Positions 34,978-58,240 are shown, counted from the first letter of the stretch. The stretch is 64,000 nt of DNA from Capsicum annuum (GCF_002878395.1 NC_061115.1:219123098-219187097); one strand, 5' to 3'. Notes: generated by a model from the letters alone, not told the origin. Translations and numbers: made by a program.

Positions 34978-36415
34978 CTAAACTTTGGTTCTCTCGGCTT
35001 CATTGGTATTATACTCCTCATCATCGTCATCATCATCATCTTCTTCTTCTTCATCGTCGTACAAGTTGATCCTGTACTTGCTTAGTTCAGTCTTGCCATC
35101 ATCTTCACCCGAAAAGTCCAATCCAAATTTGATATCTCGATGCTTAACTAAAAGCCAACGGAGCAAGCGGTCTTCTTTGTTCAGGTAATGCAGCTCATTG
35201 TTTAAACTGGGTGGTGTCATCAGAGTCATTTGCATCAGTTGACCCTAAGAAACATGCAATGTCCTTAAAGTTAGTAACAATAATCTAGTACCGACGACAA
35301 GAACAATTCTAGTGAAGTTTGGCAGATAAACAGAAGAAAAAGGTTAGTTCTAAAGCTCTCCGAGATGAATTGTTATGTGAGCAACACAGAAAAGGAATAC
35401 GCAGGTGTGGTTATCACAACGGTGACTTAACAAGAATTTAGAGTTTGTTTTAATGCACCAAGATAATGGAAAGCAGCACGGAAAACATACGAGGTATTCT
35501 TAAACATGACAAGACATAAAGTGAAAATTGAACACCTAAAGGTCAGATGGCCAGCATATTTGAAATGTTTTACGAGTACTTCAATGGATTTACCTTGACA
35601 AATGCCGAGATTCAATGACACGGTAAGATTTTTGGACACACTATACTTTTGTGGTGGTTTACTTGAATTCATTATGACCTTAATTTCGAATCTTTTTACG
35701 AGTACCTTGATTTTAAGTCGTAATCTGAAACTGGTTTCATTTAGCATGATTGCTTATTTGCATGTGTGGCATCTGCGATTGAGTTAATCGCCGTATAAAT
35801 GTACACAAATCTAAGTTGTGCGGACTCTTCACTTCCGATGCCGCACAAGTGTAGGATTCTCCAAAAATACACTACTTTAGGAGAATCCGACTCGCACCCA
35901 CTGACATTTTTGAAGAGTTCGAGCAGCATAGACACAAATAGTATTCTAAGTCTTGACATGCAGCCATTTGAAATTTTGGGCAGGGCAAGGGATAGCGAAA
36001 GGAAGGGCCTCACTAAGCAGTTTTCGTTTTGGGCATTTCTCCGGCATAGAGCCTTGCTAAGCAAGTTTTGTTTTGGGTATTCCTCTGGCATACTTCTTTT
36101 TTTGCGGGGTGGGGTGGGGAGTAGGGGGCTTCCACGGTTAAATATAGAGGACTTTCTTATAAATCGCCTTACCTACCGGGGTGGAGGGGGGAGATTATAA
36201 CATTACTCAAAAGATATAAAGGAGAAACACACCTGATAGTATTTTCCGTCTAGTTTCTTAATGCCATAGCCCAGTTGAACAGTTCCAAATGACTTTAAAT
36301 CTGTGAGGACACCATTTTTTCGATAGACGAGCTTCCCAACCTTTGCAACGAGGTCTATCACAGCCGCCGCCTTTACGTGGGGCTTCAGTAACAGCATACA
36401 GTCATATAATGGCAT
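34978..36415 (-). CDS. organellar ribosomal protein bS6
   Basis: Exons 36415-36233 (61 codons) and 35244-34978 join in phase 0 as YYQ|GQLMQMTLM, giving 149 residues. MPLYDCMLLLKPHV at the start, GTVQLGYGIKKLDGKYYQ and LRWLLVKH are bS6 signatures. bS6 binds 16S-type rRNA together with bS18 in the small ribosomal subunit. No clear transit peptide precedes the bS6 domain, which is usual for this plant family; mitochondria are the likeliest site but this is inferred. The C-terminal tail is an acidic run (DDEEEEDDDDDDDEE) encoded by a GAT/GAA trinucleotide repeat (35019-35060), which could vary in length. The intron holds a MITE. The gene points away from NFS2, 2.4 kb distant. Confidence 0.9.
35815..35927. 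mobile_element. 113-bp MITE with hAT-like ends
   Basis: 'gttgtgcggactcttca' at the left pairs with the reverse complement of 'tgaagagttcgagcagc' at the right. The centre is also partly palindromic ('ttctccaaaaatacactact' with 'ttaggagaa'). The sequence resembles a very common Solanaceae element. It sits in the bS6 intron. No clear target duplication was found. Confidence 0.65.
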
Positions 36416-36548
36416 TTTTTGTCTTCTCTAATTGATTCAACCAGTCTTCAGGAATCACAAAACTGAATCACATCAAATCTTGGAAATGCAAAACTAAGAT
36501 AAGAAGCACACTGATGATAATCAAACTCAACAAAGCCTAAAAAAAATC

Positions 36549-36960
36549 ACCCATTGAAGGAAAACATACACCGAAACTATGTAAAACATTGCGACAGTTT
36601 CATAGTACACAACAACAACAACAACATACCCAGTGTATTTCCACAAAGTGGGGTCTGGGGAAGGTAAAGTGTACATAGTTCATACCACTACCTCACCTCA
36701 GATGAAGTAGAGAGGTTGTTTCTGATAGACCCCCGGCTCAGGACATATAACATCACCCATTGAAGGAAAACATACTCCAGAACTATGTAACACATTGCGA
36801 CAGTTTCATAGTACACAACAACAACAACATACCCAGTGTATTTCCACAAAGTGGGGTCTGGGGAAGGTAAAGTGTACGTAGTCCATCTAATAGACCCCGG
36901 CTCAGGACATATAACAGCATAACAAACAAAAAACATCAAAGCACACAACAAGATGGGATA
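36549..36960 (-). mobile_element. tandem duplication of a retroposon with its flank
   Basis: A roughly 60-bp flank ('cacccattgaaggaaaacat' to 'gacagtttcatagtacac') followed by a (TTG)n-tailed retroposon occurs twice, starting at about 36549 and 36757. The second retroposon lacks an internal piece of about 50 bp. This is a direct segmental duplication, not two insertions. Confidence 0.85.
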
Positions 36961-38294
36961 ACACACTAGATAATAAAACAAATAAGACACCCACAAGATA
37001 CTACTATAAACTATCTATCCAAAATCATATACATCACCAAAACACCACGAACAAGAAACTCCAGATACAGATACAAACAAAGCATTCTTCCCTACCAGTG
37101 GCGGATCCAGCATTTAGGGATCGTATGTGCACGGAAGGTTTGAACACACATATTGACATCTAAAATTTTAAGATTCTGTCCAAAAACTAAAACATTCAGC
37201 TAACTTCTTAGCTTATTGGGTGCTTTTCTAAATCTTATACCAGAATTTATACATTTTTTTGTATAATTATACCTAATCTGCATCGAATTTAATAGGTGTC
37301 AGAGCACCAAATATTTGCTGAGCTCCTACACTCTATACCCTAATCCGAGTTCTCCATGCCTTCCTATCAAAGGCCATGTCCTTAGTAAGCTACGAAGCTG
37401 TAACTGCTCCATAACATGCATAATCACCTCCCTTCAATATTTCTTCGGCCTAACTCTAATCCGCCTAAAACCATCCATAGTCAGCCTCACACATAGACAG
37501 TTCTATAATAGCACAACTGAAATTGGAAACAGTTTTTATACAAGTAATATGCTGTTGATGTTCCAGGGATCCCTATGGTATACAAGTCAGCTATACGAAA
37601 TTTTAGCTGCTAAGTAACTTCATATTATTGCTAATTAAACTATTTCAGTCTTTTTTTTTTTCGAAATAAATCGAGTACCCGCAAATGTGATCGGCGCGTG
37701 ATTGATGTCGCCGGAGATTATACCGGCGCGTGAGAGAAGTCGACGTAGATCGGAGATGAGCTTCTCTCAGTTCAGTTTCAGCTACTAGGGTTTTACTTTC
37801 TAGTTTGGAAAGTTATCTAGTCCCTCAAAGTTTTAGGAAAGTTGCAATTTCATCCCTATATTTCTCAATTTTCGTCTATAACACCCAACTATAGTATTAT
37901 TTGCTTTTTTTGATAAGTTGAGGTTTTACCTAAAATCGATATTGTTTTTATATTAAATTTTGGTATTATGTAGAAGGTGCGACAAGTTATTTGTATTAAT
38001 AATCGACTAATGAATGACTGCTTTTGAATAGTTAATCTAGCTTGAATGTATGTATTTATGAATTTATTCATCGAAAGGTCCTGAATTTGAAACTTGTTAT
38101 ATCAAAAAAATCCATGCTTAGGTAGTAGCTCAAGATCAGCCTTATGAAAATATTACATTCTCTGAGGAGGTTTCACCACGTAGAAACATTCTTTATTGGA
38201 TCTTAAGCCTTAGCTGGTCGTAGCTAAGAAACAATTGATTTCACTGTCCCGATCGGATGTGAAATGGTAACGAGTTAGTCCGTTGATCGACTCA

Positions 38295-38470
38295 GGGTGT
38301 GAACCAGAGTGGATTGGAGGAGGCCGAAGTCCGGGCTCTCGATACGCTTGTGGAACGCCGTCTCCTCGATTGCACGGGCTGCTTGCCACAATCGAAGAGA
38401 CGAGTTCCACGGGCGTATCGAGAGCCCAGGCTTTGGCAACCCCCTCCCAATCCACACTGGTCCACGCCCC
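38295..38470. repeat. GC-rich hairpin with arms of about 75 bp upstream of NFS2
   Basis: The arms 38295-38372 and 38389-38470 pair closely, with exact blocks such as 'gggctctcgatacgc' against its complement and 'tggattgg'. The loop is about 16 nt. The stretch stands out from the AT-rich surroundings. Candidates are a MITE or a foldback transcript; the overlapping short open frames on both strands are consequences of the palindrome. Confidence 0.8.
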
Positions 38471-38770
38471 AAGGTAGATTGAGAATGTAATACTTATCAA
38501 TTTAAAATACTAAGTTATTTCTTCTAATATATTCTAGCTTTTGATATAACGTGTTTTTAAGTGTGTTTTATAAGTTGGTTTTATACAAAGTGCGGAAATC
38601 AAAAACTCGTGTTCAAATTCATGTTGCGAGTGCCACTTCACGAAATAAGTCATACAAAAGGGGTTTAATGTAATTTAATGAAAGGTACATCAATTAAAAG
38701 GAAAAATATAAATATGAAAATAAATAAAAAAAAAGGATAACAGTGTAATTGCAGTTCACATAGCTCGACG

Positions 38771-49357
<10,587 letters not shown>

Positions 49358-50590
49358 GGGCACTTTCTGCATCACCCAGTTATGTAATAATGTATTGAAA
49401 ACAAAAAAATATAATCACACACTTCTGTATAGAGTGTGGTTCATGAATAAACCAAAAAGGCAAATTGACATTAATGTATGTTAGATGTTGATATCAGTTA
49501 TTTCAATTCAATTTAATGTAATATTTTTCTCTTGTAATTCGAGTGTCGTATTTTGCTGTTCCTTTTATTAGACAGCTTTGTCATGCTCTTCATAATATTT
49601 TACCATGGCTTCTGTACTTTTAATGTTTTGAATTGCTTCTTATTGTAGTATTTTGTTATAATTTTCTCTGTCTTTGTCGTGTTCTCAGAGTATTTTACTG
49701 CGGCTTCGCTACTTACTATTAATTGCTTTTCCTTGAACCGGTGGTCTATCAAAACACCCCGACCTCCCGTGGTTGGAATAAAAATTCTATCCTCCTCATA
49801 CTCCATTTATGGGGTACGCTCAGTTGCATATGTTCTTTTATTTTTCTATTTTCATCATAGTGTTCATATTTTTCTCTTGTATTCAAAATAAAATCTATGT
49901 ACATCTCACCTGTTCCGGTCCCTACCTATGAGATTACACTGGTTTTGTTTGTTGTAGTACTAGATCTCCTATGCCAGAACGAGTTACTTTTTGCCTTTCA
50001 TTTGAGCCCATCGACATTGTTGTTTTCTGTGTCCAGTTCATCCTCCATTAGGTCATTCTTAATATTGTATATGCATCTCTGAATCTAACAAATCAGTCGT
50101 GAGAAAGTGTTCGTTGTTCCATTTGAATAGATGAGAACAGGACTACTATGTATTGTCAGTACACTCTGGTACATAGATGAAGATTGTTTCGGGTTTTGCA
50201 AAAATTGTCAGTACACACTTGTTCTTACCCATAGCATATAGATGATGGTTTCGGGTTTTGCACGAACATTGGAACAATGATCCTTCCAATGATACAGAAT
50301 TTATGAATGACTACATAAATATCACAATGTGTATGGACAAATAGACTTCCTATTCCACAATGCCAAGAGGTTTCCCCATTTAGAGACTGAAATGACATTC
50401 AATGACTTCAAATCCTCCACACGAATACATCTGAAACATTGCTATATACTCGAAGAATTTCACGCTCACTTGTGCAATATGCTCTTTATTGTCGACTTTG
50501 CTTTCTTTGGAGACGCATTCTGTGACAACATTCAACAAGAAACTGGTCAGTGCGTGTCAGAATTTGTAATGCAAATTGCTGATGCGCTGA
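49358..50590. other. intergenic region between two convergent genes
   Basis: The NFS2 3' UTR probably fills the first 200-300 bp. A small (TTG)-tailed retroposon scrap lies at about 49910-49960. Nothing else is recognised. Confidence 0.55.
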
Positions 50591-51828
50591 TTAATCCAAA
50601 GCTTCATAGTCAATCCTCTCTTTCCACTTACTCTTCCGAAGTTGAATTGGTCGGTTTCCAACATATTTCCCTGGAATCAGAATAATGTGTACCTTGTCAA
50701 TTAGCGATTCAAGCTACAAGTGTCTGGTAGTGTGCTACGGGTTAAATAACACTCAACAACAACACATGCTTCCACTCTGCTCAAATACTCACTAAAGATC
50801 CCCTCCCTTATTTTCCTTTACCTAATTTGACTTGGTGCTAGTCATCCAGCAAGTCTTCTTGCGTCGGAGAGGGATTTGCAAATAACTCTCTCTTCCGCCA
50901 GGAAAAATCTTTGACCTTATGAAAAATCAAACAAGGGGGAGAAAGAGACCGATATAAGGTATCAAGAAGCAGAATAAAGAGGAAAATCTCAAATCCATTT
51001 GAAAAGTTATCATTCCATACCATTCCAGTCCGGCGATCTTCAAAGGATATCTAATCATCCGCTATCTCAAGGTATGGCATTTAAGAAATTGAGTATACTA
51101 ATGTAGCAGAAGCAAAGTAAGAGAATATGCTTTATACATATGGAAAGACCACTTGCCATTCATTTCTTTAAGTGCCACGACAAGGTCTGAAGGGTTGGAA
51201 AAACTGACAAGTCCGTATCCCTTTGTCTTCCCAGTCCGCTTGTCTCTCACGACCTGTCATCGTTACGTTGTTAGAAAACCTTACAAGTTATAAGAACAGT
51301 AAATAGAATGTACCATATATCCATACTTGAATCTGATAATTAGACACAAGTCTTTGGGGCAGTAGATCACCGCTGATATAACCTCCTCCTGTGGATGCTC
51401 ATGACCTAGATAACTCACCATTTTAAACATTCAAAAGCTGATCACAGTATTTTGAAATACCTTATTACTGGTTCAAGATCAACGCAATTAGAGACGTTCT
51501 TCAGTTTAGTGCAAATTTACATGTGCACGACAAAATGTGAACACATGCAGTTCCACAACAAACAGAAAAGGAGAATCGCTTTATATACATGTCGAGGTGA
51601 GGAGTACAAGTTCGGTTCTATCCAAGAGCCCAACAATGGCCTTCTCCCATGCCGTGATACCATTCTGAATTTCTTTTTTTCCCCTTTTTTTATGGTAGAT
51701 TAAAGCTCTCCCCTATATCCATGAATGTCTGGAGATACGTATAAAATTCGATAAAAGAAAGTAGAGAAAAATTATAGACAGGAAGACCACCACCCCTTCA
51801 TGACCATCAAAAGAAAGAACACTAATGC

Positions 51829-51955
51829 ATAACAACAACATACCCAAAGCAGTCCCATAAGTGGGGTCTGGGAAGGTAGGATGTAAGCAAATCTTACCCT
51901 ACCTTTGTGTGGGGGTAGAGAGGTTGCTTTCAGTAGACCCTCAGCTCAAAAGACA
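51829..51955 (-). mobile_element. (TTG)n-tailed retroposon in intron 3 of the RBM42-like gene
   Basis: The left end is 'aacaacaacatacccaaagc' and the internal 'tggggtctgggaaggtagg' block marks the family. Confidence 0.7.
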
Positions 51956-52489
51956 TGTTGCCGACAGAACCATGTATAACAATTAAAAACATTCACCATT
52001 GGAAAACATAAATGATTCTAAAAGAACTTACCCTGGCCATGTTAAAGGAACAAAATCTTGAAAATGCTTTTGTTAAAACATCATCATTCACCTCATTCCC
52101 AAGGTTGCCACAGAATAGACGAAAATCATTTGCATGACCCCAATAATTAACTTAGTCAACTGTGTAATAGAACCGAGTCAACCAACAATCATCTTATAAC
52201 AAAAGCAACAGAGGACGAGATTCAGTATTAAAAAAGTCCTATGAGGAAGCCAGATTCATTTACAGGGCAGTAGCTTATGAAAATGGATCACTAAAGCATA
52301 ACATTTTTTGGATGTGCCATTAAAGCATAATATTCTAACAAGTAAGATATAATAACTAGTTTATTCATTTCACAATTCGCTGCCTCCACACAAAAAGAGT
52401 GGAAGCAGGGGAATTATTCAGAAGGACAAGAAACACAGCACCTAAAACTTATCAAGCACAAACAAACAATACATTTATTCGAACTAAAG

Positions 52490-52610
52490 CTCCCGCATAT
52501 CTGCAATAGGCCTTGGTGCAATAGGCCATTTCCAAGGCTTGAATCCGTGACCTCCTAGTCACGCGGCAACAACTTTACCAGTTACTCCAAGGCTCTCCTT
52601 CATAAGAAGG
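52490..52610 (-). mobile_element. truncated tRNA-derived SINE in intron 2 of the RBM42-like gene
   Basis: Contains 'ccaaggcttgaatccgtgac' and 'caacaactttaccagttact', the tRNA-like head of the first SINE family. An internal part is deleted. Confidence 0.75.
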
Positions 52611-53929
52611 TACCACTTAGTTCAATTCAAGTCTAAAAGATAAAACTATCCTGGGCCCGAGGACACCAAATTGGAACCATAGAGCACCAAAAAAAACTAT
52701 ACAAAATTCAACCTCTTTTTTAATTGGTAATTAAAAACCATTCGACATAAAAACAAACTGGAAGAAAGAATTAACTAGAGCAAGTGAGCTTACTCTCTGG
52801 CCAGTCTGCAAGAGTAGGATCTTCCCAAGTTTGTCCTGCCGCCTTTCTACGCACAGCTTTTCTCTTGGCCTCGGCTTTTTGATCAATCTCACAACTTGCA
52901 ATCGCAGCTTTCACATTTTCAATTGCTTCAGGCATAATTGTTTGGCAACTCTTTGAAATAATTGATGTGCCTGTCCACAAGAACCAGGCACATTAGAAAC
53001 ATCGTCAAATAATCTTCTGTCTTTTTCTTCGAGAGGAACATTTTGCAAGATTAAAAGTGTCATAGGGTGAAGTTGATATTTTAAAATTAGAAGCGTTACT
53101 AAATATAGAAAAATGTCATTTATTTTTGGACGGACTAAAAAGGAAAGTATGCCACATGAAGTGAGACAAAAGGGAATCACAGAAGGACAAAAACTACCGA
53201 AGCAATACTCCAACTACTGGTAAAGGATGAATAATAAGACGACACACACTACCTACTAACCTTCTACTGTAATTTGTGTCATCTGCAACAAGAATGGAAA
53301 AAAACATAATACTTAGTATCGGCCAGCAAATAAGTGCTCCAACTATGAATATGGACATAAACACCGCAACTAATCTCCATTGTGTCGATCAATTGAACTC
53401 TACAACTTAATGATCATCTAAAACCGCAACTAATCTCCATTGTGTCCATCAATTGAACTCTCCAACTTACTTAATGATCATCTAAAACACCTCCGAATTT
53501 TATGCATCACGACAACATGAGTGTCCACAATGAAACCAAATTGAGGTGTTTAGATGTAGCTGAGACAAATTAGAGTGTCTTGTTTATGTATCATGACAAT
53601 CAAAAAACAAAAGCTCCATTAAATAGTTGAAATGCTTAGTTGTTAGTATTGCAAATTACTGGTGGACGGATATGAGATAGAGACTTTCGCAATCGGCGTA
53701 TTAAGGGACTGTTTGGATAGATTTTGGAGTGATTGTTTTCTATAATATGCATACTCAAAATTGAAGTGCATACTTATTGAGACCAGATTTAAGTATCTGT
53801 ATGTATTGTTCCATTAGAAAAACCATACAAAGAATACTGTAATTTGTCATCCTTCTCATTATTACAACGGAAAAAAATAAATAAATCTTAACATATTGTT
53901 CAAAGTTCATACAATTTAACTCTCAACAA

Positions 53930-55175
53930 GTAAAACTACATTTGATCAAATTTTCCGTTTTCCCCCCTTAAAAGTCATATTAAACTAAATTTTCCTAAAC
54001 TCAGTGTAAGGTCAAACTGCATTCGATCAAATTTTCCTTATTTCCTTGAACTAATATTAATCCCAAATTTTCCTATACACCATGTCGGGTCAAAATACAT
54101 TCGATCAAAATTTCCTTTATTTTTTTTTTTTAAACTTAAACTCATATTATTCCCAAATTTTCCTTTTTTCCTTAAACTCCTATTAATCCCAAATTTTCCT
54201 AAGCTCTGTCTCAGCTCAAACTAAATTCAATCAAATTTTCCTTTTTTCCTTCAATTCATATTAATCCCAAATTTTTCTAAACTCCGTGTCAGGTCAAACT
54301 ACATTCGATCAAATTTTCCTTTTCTCGTTAAACTCATATTAACCCCAAATTTTCCCTTTTTTTCCCTTGAACTCCATGTCAAGTCAAATTACATTTGATC
54401 AAATTTCATACAATTTAACTTTCGATAAGTAAAACTACATTTGATCAAATCTTCCTTTTCTCCTTAAAACTCATATTAACCCCAAATTTTCCTTCTTTTT
54501 TTTTCCATTGAACTCCGTGCCAAGTCAAACTACATTTGATCAAATTTCATACAATTTAACTCTCGATAAGTAAAACTACACCTGATCAAATTTCAGACAT
54601 TTTAACTCTCGATAAGTCAAACTACATCTGATCAAATTTCGTACAATTTAACTCTCGATAAGTCAAACTACATTTGATCGAATTTCGTATAATTTAACTC
54701 TAGACTAGATAAGTAAAATTACATTTTATCAAATTTTCCTAAACTCCGTGTCAGATCAAACTACATTCGATCAAAAAATTTCCTTTTTTTCCTTGAACTC
54801 CGTGACAAGTCAAACTACATTTGATTGAATTTCGTACAATTTAACTCTAGACGAGATAAGTAAAATTACATTTAATCAAATTTTCCTAAACTCCGTGTCA
54901 GATCAAACTACATTCGGTCAAAAATTTTCCTTTTTTCCTTGAACTCCATGTCAAGTCAAACTACATTTAATAAAATTTGATCAAATTTTCTTTTTTTCCC
55001 CTTAAAGTCATATTAATCCCAGATTTCCTTGAACTCCGTGTCAGGTCAAACCACATTCGATCAAATTTTCCTTTTTTTCCCCTTAAACTCATATTAATCC
55101 CAATTTTTTCTTCAACTCCGTGTCAAGTCAAACTATATTTGATAAAATTTCGTACAATTTAACTCTCGACAAGTA
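53930..55175. repeat. tandem array filling intron 1 of the RBM42-like gene
   Basis: Degenerate units of roughly 60-95 bp built from 'actacattcgatcaaatttt', 'ccttttttccttgaactcc', 'gtgtcaggtcaaac' and 'cgtacaatttaactctcgat'. There are about 20 units. The array reaches to within about 30 bp of exon 1. Confidence 0.85.
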
Positions 55176-55494
55176 AAAGCAAACGAAAAACAGTATAAAT
55201 TCTTACTTGTTGATATTGAGGGAAAGAATAAACCCGGGAAATAGCTGCGGGAGCTGAATAAACAGGAGGAGCAAACGGCGAAGGAGCAGGACCAATGTAT
55301 GGTTGTTGTTGGAGATGAAACGGCGTTGGAAAATATGTGCTGTAACCGTTTGCTGCCGCCGTCGAAGTCACCATCAACATCGCAATTACCGCTGAGAATC
55401 GAGATTTTCCGATCAGTGAATTAAGGGATTGTTTGGATATATTAATTTCAGAAATTTGGAAAAAGAAGAGTCGAAGAGAACGTAGACAATTCTA

Positions 55495-55528
<34 letters not shown>

Positions 55529-56283
55529 CATATATAGTGTAGGTAAAGTTGGCAAAATGAGAAGCTAACTATTAATAATATAATAATAATATTTGATAAA
55601 AGTTTTAGTTAACATAAATCTTTGAAAAAAAAAAGTGTAGAGTGTATACTCACTCTGTTTCCTTTTAGTTACTCGTCCGTCAATTAAAATAGCTATCTTA
55701 TTATAATATATTTATTAAATAATATTTACTAGTGTATTTGAAATTAATTTGAAGAAAAAAATAATTAATATTAAAGGTAAAATATGAAAACAATCTTAAT
55801 ATGTTAAAAATGACAAAAAAATAAATCGAACGAGAATGTTTTAAGAATATATTCATGAAAAATTAATCAAATTTTAAAAGTATAGATCAAATTAATTTTC
55901 AATGGATCAAAAAGTTGCGTAGATTCTTTTTAATGGATCAAAAAAAATATTTAAAAAAAAATGGTGTGACCCTTTAATAAACTGTCACGTGGCAAGATTA
56001 TTTTTAAAAATCATCTGTTAAAAGTAATGGCATGGATAGGCCGGTTTTGCAACGGCGATGGCATGAATGAGCCCAACTTTTAACGGATGACATAAATGAG
56101 TCATTTCTGATAGTTCAGTGGCATATTTGAGCTTTTTCCCTAGTATATTTATAGGTGGAATATACGACGCCGTAATTGATAGTGGGCTAAAACCCAATAT
56201 TTGTGGGCTATAATGTGGAAATCATGCGGGGCAAACGACATAAATTCCGACAGTCTGGAGCTTGATTACAGAAAATTTTGACG

Positions 56284-58240
56284 TTCTGCATAATTACTGA
56301 AAGTCTCAATTTTGGATCGATCGAGATACATGATTAGCTTTTGCTATATCAAACGAAGATACATTTCTCCTTTATAAAGATACATAAGTAGTTTTCGATG
56401 CATTTTTCTCTGATATTGGGTCCGCGATATACATAATATATCTAATAAAGATATATTATAATTAGCTTTTGATTTATTTTTTTTCAACTTTGGATCTATC
56501 AAGATACATGATACATTCAACGAAGATAGATTCTTTCCTTTGTAAAGATATATAATTAGTTTCGATACATTTTTTTTTATTTTGGATCTGTCAAGATACG
56601 TAATGCATCCAACGAAGATAGATTTTTTCCTTTGTAAAGATACATAATTAACTCCTGGTACATTTTTTCGATATTGGGTCTGTCGATATACATAATACAT
56701 CAAACAAAGGTATGTTTTTCCTTCTAAAGATGCATAATTAGCTTTCGATATCTTTTTTATTTTGTTCTGTTGAGATACGTCATGCACAAGCGAAGATACA
56801 TTTTTTTGTACAGATACATAATTAGCTTCCGATACATTTTATTTCGATCTTGGGTCTGTCGATATACATAATACATCTAATGAAGATATGTTTTTCCTTG
56901 TAAAGATACATAATTAACTTTCAATATTTTTTTTTCAACTCTGGGTCTGTCGAGATACATGATACATTCAGCGAAGATATATTTTTTCCTTTGTAAGGTT
57001 ACAGAATAACTTTTAATACTTTTTTTTTAAATTTGGGTCTGTCGAGATATATCATCCATCCAACGAAGATACATTTTTTTCTTTGTAGAGATATATAATC
57101 AGCTTCCGATACATTTTATTTTGACTTTGGGTCTGTCGAGATACACAACGCATCTAACGAAGATACAATTTTCCTTTGTAAAAATATATAATTAGCTTCC
57201 AGTATTTTATTTTTATTTTGGGTCTGTCGAGATACACAATACATCCAACGAAAATACATTTTTTCTTTTGTAAAGATACATAATTAACTTTCAATATATA
57301 TATTTTTTTATTTTGGGTCTGTCGAGATACATAATACATCCAACAAAGATACTTTTTTTTTTCTTTGTAGAGATACATAATTAGTTTCTGATACATTTTT
57401 TCTGATTTGAGTCTGTTGAGATACATCATACATCAAACAAAGATACATTTTTTTCTTGTAGAGATACATAATTAGCTTCTGATATATTTTATTTCGATTT
57501 TGGGTCTATTGAGATACGTCATATGAAGATATTTTTTTCTTCGTAGAGATACATAATTAGCTTTCGATACATTTTTTTTCAATTTTGGGTCTATCGAGAT
57601 ATACAATACATCCAATGAAGATATGTTTTTTCCTTTGTAAAGATACATAATTAGTTTCGATATATTTTTTTGATTTTGGGTCTATCGAGATACATAATAA
57701 ATTCAATGAAAATACATTTTTTCTTTATAGAGATACATAATTAGCTTCCGATATATTTTTTCTGATTTTGGTCTGTTGAGATACATAATACATCCAACGA
57801 AGATACGCTTTTTCCTTTGTAAAGATACATTTGAGATACATCATACATCCAACGAAGATACAAATTTTCCTTTGTAGAGATACATAATTAGCTTTCGATA
57901 CATGTTATTTCGATTTTGGGTCTATTGAGATACACAATACATCCAATGAAGATACGTTTTTCCTTTGTAAAGATACATAATTAGTCCCGACATATTTTTT
58001 GATTTTGAGTCTATCGAGATACGCAATACATCTAACAAAGATACAATATTTCCTTTGTAAAGATAATAATTAGCTCCGATATGTCTTTTCGATTTTGAGT
58101 CCGTCGAAATACATAATGCATCCAACAAAAAATATATTTTTTCTGTTGTAGAGATACATAATTAGCTCCAGATACAATTTTTTTAATTTTTAGTCTGTCG
58201 AGATATATAATTAGCTCTCAATACATCTAAGGAAGATACG
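56284..58240. repeat. satellite-like tandem array, period about 90 bp, some 20 units
   Basis: Each unit reads 'gatacataattagctttcga', 'tacattttttcgattttggg', 'tctgtcgagatacataatac' and 'atccaacgaagatacatttt'. 'ataattag' recurs at steps of mostly 85-102 bp. A shortened unit near 57830-57850 breaks the rhythm. Divergence between units is high, so the array is old. The 147- and 91-codon frames on the minus strand are repeats (YLDR..KIKK type) and not genes. Confidence 0.88.

Larger units (their letters stand above)
36416..38770. other. region between divergent bS6 and NFS2 genes
   Basis: Should contain both promoters. It holds a duplicated retroposon (36549-36960), LINE 3' remnants (about 36980-37080 and 37315-37490), a 'gtggcggatccag'-type repeat (about 37095-37310), a GC-rich hairpin (38295-38470) and AT-rich DNA. 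The segment around 37690-37790 is GC-rich with plant 5'-UTR character but no open frame I recognise. Confidence 0.55.
50591..55380 (-). pseudogene. RBM42-like RRM protein gene, probably inactivated
   Basis: Five exons recognisable by family match: 55380-55207, 52970-52794, 52129-52032, 51253-51157 and 50670-50591. The intended product is about 208 residues: a Pro/Tyr/Gln-rich N-terminus ending SFPQYQQ, the helical LFQR-to-AAGQTWEDPTLADWPE region, and one RRM (DFRLFCGNLGNEVNDD to NRPIQLRKSKWKER). Four lesions are visible. Exon 2 is one base short just after HQLFQR, which leads to a stop. The acceptor of exon 3 reads TGCAA where AG is expected. RNP1 reads KGYGLVSF instead of KGYGFVSF. The last exon stops at YEALD, losing the usual basic tail. 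Intron 4 starts with GC. RBM42 proteins bind RNA and splicing or hnRNP partners. One lesion could be a sequencing error; all together argue for a pseudogene. Confidence 0.78.

Noticed and set aside
38210..38500. Four overlapping frames on both strands near the NFS2 promoter
   Set aside because: Caused by the GC-rich palindrome; no family match.
50329..50685. 118-codon plus-strand frame
   Set aside because: It overlaps the last exon of the RBM42-like gene on the opposite strand, which explains part of its openness; the protein resembles nothing I know.
56344..58128. Minus-strand frames of 147, 91 and 68 codons with Tyr/Lys-rich repeats
   Set aside because: Pure products of the roughly 90-bp tandem array; the period of 90 is divisible by three, so frames stay open by chance.
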